Assembly: GCA_028673005.1 (NCBI GenBank)
Contig: CM054116.1
Span: 35,436,854 to 35,500,853 of the forward strand
DNA from: Tanypteryx hageni
Taxonomy: Eukaryota; Arthropoda; Insecta; Odonata; Petaluridae
DNA: 64,000 bases
Direction of reading: 5' to 3'
Shown: positions 59,501 to 64,000 of the stretch, piece by piece
Numbering within the stretch: the stretch's first letter is position 1
Layout: each line of letters opens with the position of its first letter
The notes under the pieces: generated by a model
What the model was told of the DNA's origin: nothing
Seen by the model: the letters and a program-made list of their open reading frames with translations, nothing else
Databases searched by the model: none
Program-made: the position numbers and the translations under genes

Positions 59501-60699
59501 TCTTGAACATATGAGTAGATAGGGTCAATACTGCCTTAAATTTTGTGCTCATTATTTATAACAGACTCTTTAATATTAATGTAACAGTATGGTGAGAGTG
59601 AAGTATAGACTTCATGTAAACAGTAATGTAATGATTTATAATAATTATTAATTTCTATTTATACTTTAGAGTTTGTAAAATAAGTAAATTTCTTTACATA
59701 ATCTTCAAAGTAATTGGCAGATATTACCTTAACTTAGAGTATTATTTTGTGTTCATTTGCTCAGAATTTCCCATGTATGACATTGTTAAACAAATTTTCA
59801 CTCAAGATGAGTTATTTATCTAAATGGATGTTGACTTATTTGTTTTTCAATAATAGCCAGTTATTAATACTTACAAAAAGAAAATTAAGAATTGCTTTGA
59901 AAATGATTGTACTTGGGCAATAAAAAATTAGATGTTTCCACAAAGAATTGCCAGCATAACATATTTGACCATTAGTATAATAATGCAAATTCTACCACTT
60001 TGTATCTGTCCCAGGCTTTTGTTATAGGAGTGGTTGAGATGATCATTATAAATTCCTTAGCAACCAATATGTTATAAATGTGAGTAATTTCAAACCGCAA
60101 AAAGAAAAAGGTAGCATTATTTCTTCAATTTCAATTTATGTGTAGCTTTAGCAACTAGTTTACAGGATTCCAGTTTTAAAGATGTGATCAAAGTAAATGA
60201 TTTCCTCTGGCTGCTTAACTCAATAAATTTAAAATTTTAGTTCTGAGTTAGCATTTGTCAGTCATTGATAAATTCTCTTGTTGATTGCATTCTCTGTAAA
60301 AAGTCATGGGAAAATACTTCCATATATAAGAAACTGACTATTTTTAATTAAATTGCAATAGGCAAATCTAATTGAAAGTTTAAATAATAGGTTGTGCTGC
60401 TGGGACTTGGCCTTGGATCTGGTATAAGCACTGGTGGTGTCCAATGTCCTGACCTTGCTTTCTTGGAACAATTAAAAGAAGCTAGCGGTCGATTTCTGGC
60501 AGAAAAGAGGCAGGCGTCAGAAGCTATGCATCTACTTCGTCTGTACCACCGTGCCAGTGTGGGAGGGCCGCATGTGATCATGGATGAACTTGATAATAAA
60601 GATGGCCGCAGGGACAGTGGTGATGCAGATGATGCTCTTTCACGGTGTCACCATCAAACAACAATGCAACCTGCTAACAAAAAGGAAAAGGTCAATTGA
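56451..60699 (+). CDS. DFFA: ICAD/DFFA-like (DREP family) protein with CIDE-N domain, 254 aa
   Basis: Coding exons 56451-56577, 57037-57202, 57760-57922 and 60391-60699 join in frame. Residues ~17-92 form a CIDE-N domain: a basic start (PYKVVDYRREKKKGVVASTLQELKFRG) and an acidic half with EQDGTEVDDEDYF, then TLERNTNLMLLSGQQRWLP. The charge-segregated faces are the family's known homotypic interaction surfaces. After a linker (98-116), residues ~117-211 resemble the DFF-C helical bundle of ICAD: ELLELVERLHRDIGLISLL, SRELELLSEMEPEEVVLLGL, then a helix LAFLEQLKEASGRFLAEKRQ. No nuclease active site is present, so this is the inhibitor/chaperone type rather than CAD. Relatives hold caspase-activated DNase in check in apoptotic DNA fragmentation; insect DREPs include ICAD and paralogues with other roles. 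I see no obvious DEXD caspase site in CIDE-N. The protein is shorter than vertebrate DFF45. Which DREP it is remains uncertain. Confidence 0.88.
56578..57036 (+). other. DFFA-like intron between first two coding exons
   Basis: AT-rich, nothing else seen. Confidence 0.75.
57037..57202 (+). CDS. DFFA: DFFA-like exon (residues 43-98)
   Basis: Acceptor TTTTCAAG, donor GTTTGG, phase 1 to 2. Encodes the acidic half of CIDE-N. Confidence 0.88.
57203..57759 (+). other. DFFA-like intron
   Basis: AT-rich, nothing else seen. Confidence 0.75.
57760..57922 (+). CDS. DFFA: DFFA-like exon (residues 98-152)
   Basis: Acceptor TTGTCTTAG, donor GTAATT, ends phase 0. Linker plus the first DFF-C-like helices. 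Confidence 0.88.
57923..60390 (+). other. DFFA-like intron (2.5 kb)
   Basis: AT-rich; short frames such as 58399-58638 have no supporting features. The acceptor before the last exon (AAATAATAG) has a weak pyrimidine tract. Confidence 0.7.
60391..60699 (+). CDS. DFFA: DFFA-like last exon (residues 153-254)
   Basis: Phase 0 start, TGA at 60697-60699. Completes the DFF-C-like bundle and adds a polar, probably disordered tail (residues ~212-254, ending NKKEKVN). Confidence 0.85.
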   Translation, partial: VVLLGLGLGSGISTGGVQCPDLAFLEQLKEASGRFLAEKRQASEAMHLLRLYHRASVGGPHVIMDELDNKDGRRDSGDADDALSRCHHQTTMQPANKKEKVN

Positions 60700-63600
60700 A
60701 GATCCCTGGTGATGGTGAGCTGTTTGCCACCTGAACTTTATTGCATTTAATTATACCTGGTCAGTATTTGCATAACTAAGTTCTCTTGATAAGTTTTATA
60801 TATTTAAGATGCAGTGGTAGTTTGTTTTCAGGGTTGGTCAGGTTTCTTTTTCAAAACAACTTCTTGTTTGATCCATTTTTGGTCAGTGGGGATAAAAAGT
60901 ACATTTGTTTTTTGATTGATGTCTTCAGAGGTATGCTTCTCCATAATTTCTTTTACAAATAAAATTTCCTAGTATTAAGTTGAAGAATTTGAGTGTCTTT
61001 AATATTTTTTGTCATAATTAACTCAATTTTTTGGCGCACAAGTGAAAGGCAATTCTCTCTTGAGGCCGATCAATTTTTATGACTAATATTAATCAAACAC
61101 CTTTTCCCGTTTGAAGTTTTGAACATCTTAATGAGGTTTTCTAATACTCAGGAAGAAAATGTGCTGTGGTATTCAAACGTTTGGCCAAATGGCAGATTGT
61201 CTGAATTGATGTAAGGTATCATCATTTGGTATTGTGATATCTTTCTGAATAAAAGGTTGCTTTTTCAGAATGGCGTGCTCTTGCTGAAAGGTCTATCAAA
61301 TGTGGTATTGAAATATTATGCTTGATACTTTTCCCTCAAATTATTTTCTATCCCAATATCAATCTTGGGGTTTTGAAGAAGAGTTTGGACTTTGGCAAAT
61401 AACTCATGCAGTGACAATCCATTAATGATGTATTGCTTAACATTGAGAAGACAATTTTACTGAAGAAAAACTGTGGCATTCGGTTTAGCCTGTGCTTGTA
61501 ACTACTTAAGATAATAATGGCATTTCAGCTAACTGAACAAGTGCTGCATGGGTGAGTGGTATTTATTATTTTGAAGTAGATCCAGATTGCTCAGCAAATC
61601 TTTAAAAAAGAGTGGCTTAAAATGTACTTATTAGAAAAGAATAATGAATGAGGGATGATTTACTAGGGATGTGAAAAACTTAAATAAACTCATTACATTT
61701 CTGTGAATAATTCTCATCTGAAGTGTTGAATATATGATGTATCCCTCAAATCTCATTGTTCTTTTTACTAACCTAATTTGATGTGCTCATATAAACATAC
61801 TGCAAATATGTACCAATGTGAATACTGTAAGGCTATGTCATTGGCACTCTCACTTGCAGTGACCTATTGTACATAATCAACTATGAAAAGTTTGTATATA
61901 TTTTTTGGATATACAACTCAATTGGTCAATTAATATAAGCAAAAGTAGGGTTGGTAATATATATACAAGGAATTTGTGTAATATTTTGAAGCAATTTGTA
62001 GTTGCAAATAGATATTTCTGGTGGCCTATTGAAAACTGTAAGTAGTTAAGAATGCGAAGGTAAGAATGGAATGTGGTATGTAAAAACCATTTGCTCATTA
62101 TCAAGGATTCATTTTGGAACTTTCCTCTAGCATCTCTGATTTAAATGCAATAACATTGGTCTCTATTACGAGTTTTTTTTTAACAATGCCAGGCTAAAGT
62201 GGATGCCTTGAGGTTTACTTCATTTGACCGAAGCCTCTCTGGCTGGTCCAAATGCACTCTTCCATGTGCCACCATATTTTATGGTAAAAATAACTTAATA
62301 ATTGACAATTGCTCAAATATTTACCTGAATCCCTCTGCCCCGCAGCAGTAACACAAATTTATAGAATGCTATGTAGGAAAATTTTGCACATAAACTGTAG
62401 ATTCGCCAAGGTAGAATTGAAATCGTATTGGGTACGATAGATTGATAACTTGCAATATTAACAAGTTTAAAACAAGATCTACAAGATGGATTTTTGAAGT
62501 GATTGAAATATTTGTCATTATTTATTGATAAATGAATCACATACCATATTACATGTTCCTTGACTGTTATCAAATTATATATATATTCGTAAATGTTCAT
62601 ACGTTGTTAACAAGAGGTTTTTAACCAGTACTGGGTAAAGGAGAAGGTTGTAAAAAGTTTTAAATTTGATATGGAACGAATTTTTATGAAACATTTTAAC
62701 CTAGTGGCAATGATTATGTTTCATTGTGGTTGATAAATTTTTGTAGATTACATGTACAAATCAGAATTTGGTTAATTGGCATATTCATTTTTGCTTTTCA
62801 GAATTAATAGCTCTCTTACATATTAGAAAGTATTGGGTAATATAGCATGCATAAATCTTTCAGTAAAATAAATCAAGTTATTTTGAATTAGGGGATTTTC
62901 TTGTCTTTGTAATCAAATGCGATTGTAAACTTTTATTTGTTCAAAGATAGTAAACACTAAAACATTAATATAATATAAAAATGAAAGTATAGTTTTCATA
63001 GATAAAAAAGTCGTGTATCTACATAGTCTTTTTGAAGCATATAGAATTCTTATTAATCGAAAATGACATTTTTAAATATTAAACCTCTTTGGGATAAAAA
63101 TCCAATTTATTATGTGAAAGAACTTCTCTTAATTCAGTTGGCTTCATTTGAGGATTTTTTCGTTATTTCTCAAGGTTTTTTCATGTGAGAATTATATTTT
63201 TGTTACTCTATTATATTTTTCTTTTAGAGCATAAATTATATCAATAAGTTGTATAGCATTGCTTTATTGAAAATCTTTTTTTTTGGTTGTCAATTGCTTT
63301 TCTTTGTAAATCAATTAGTAGAATTAAAATTCTTTTTATTATTGAGGCTTTTAATTAAAATATAGTATCAAAATAATATTCACGACTATGTTTTTGTCAG
63401 TTAAAGTAATAACTTGGACATCTCAGACTGCCATTCCCTTGAAAGGATTCCCATTTTATTATTCTCTTGATATAGATAGGTTGACCTTTCAGTCCAATCA
63501 GACTGCAGAGTAAATTAAGTGCTCAGTCCTGTGGTGGTTAAATAATTGTGGTCCTTGATTATCCTTACGTTGATGCTTTTAAAAACTGATTTCTGTTTCT

Positions 63601-64000
63601 ATTCCATAGTAGATAACTATAGTAAATGAATCTCAAATGCAGCTACATCTTTCCCTCCACAGCTCCTTCCTCTTTAGATATCTATACTGAGAGAATAAAG
63701 TTAGCATGAAATGGGATTTTAGTTTATTTTTCTCGTTGTTGTAGCCACATTAAAAATTCTAGATATATACCTCACAAAATGGATAGTTGACACCGTCCGG
63801 TAAAACAGCACAGCTTCTGCACAGCTATGCTCCATTCATATGTTGCAGTTATAGTTTTATCAAGTATTATCTGAAAATTTTTATCATGTTTTATCTAACA
63901 TTTATTCAGGAATTGATTTTTGAAAAATGATAGTTATTTCATCTCTCATGTTATAGCACAAATATAGTATGAACGCTAGGCTTAAGCAAAGCATATGAAA
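60700..64000. other. DFFA-like 3'UTR and downstream non-coding sequence
   Basis: AATAAA at 60958-60963 is a plausible first poly(A) signal. The rest is AT-rich with no gene, tRNA or recognised element; a longer 3'UTR cannot be excluded. Confidence 0.5.

Overview
This is an AT-rich, repeat-laden eukaryotic window from a large arthropod genome, most likely an insect. The evidence is spliced genes with GT-AG introns, a small cuticle-type secreted protein gene, an arthropod-style ICAD/DREP gene, and a mixture of hAT, pogo/Tigger-like, RTE-like, Penelope-like and tRNA-SINE remnants. I cannot name the species. No prokaryotic features, CRISPR arrays, rRNA genes or intact transposon-coding ORFs are visible.

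Three protein-coding genes can be supported, all on the + strand. (1) Around 17.34-19.53 kb lies a three-exon gene for a 65-residue secreted Gly/Tyr-rich protein. It has a TATA box, an AACC-repeat leader, a four-residue first coding exon and a 3'UTR intron. (2) From 32.41 to 55.49 kb lies a seven-exon short-chain dehydrogenase/reductase (SDR) of the HSD17B2/BDH1 (SDR9C-like) type. It encodes 377 aa, and a membrane-anchor exon is separated from the catalytic exons by a 17.3 kb intron. Its cofactor motif, NNAG motif and catalytic lysine are all altered. (3) From 56.45 to 60.70 kb, shortly downstream of the SDR polyadenylation signal, lies a four-coding-exon ICAD/DFFA (DREP) family gene of 254 aa with an N-terminal CIDE-N domain and a DFF-C-like tail.

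The remaining sequence is mostly mobile-element debris and simple sequence. 0-6.3 kb holds two hAT-type elements, a pyrimidine-rich island, a hammerhead-bearing Penelope-like relic and a ~200 bp tandem dimer rich in TATCGATA. 6.3-14.6 kb is non-coding, with a large pyrimidine tract and a 12-bp minisatellite. 14.6-16 kb is a nest: an RTE-like 3' end interrupted by a hammerhead-containing foldback (with a 13-bp duplication) and abutted by a pogo-like MITE. 19.5-32 kb holds SINE, microsatellite, hAT and foldback relics. The giant SDR intron contains two more hammerhead-like foldbacks, a second SINE of the same family set between two TA arrays, several pyrimidine-rich islands and a perfect X-box-like palindrome. 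Downstream of the DFFA gene I see nothing coding.

The most striking signal is a dispersed set of hammerhead-ribozyme-like motifs: seven motifs at six loci, several inside inverted repeats. They have matched stem I arms, a hairpin stem II and often a palindromic stem III. This architecture is known from Penelope-like retroelements.
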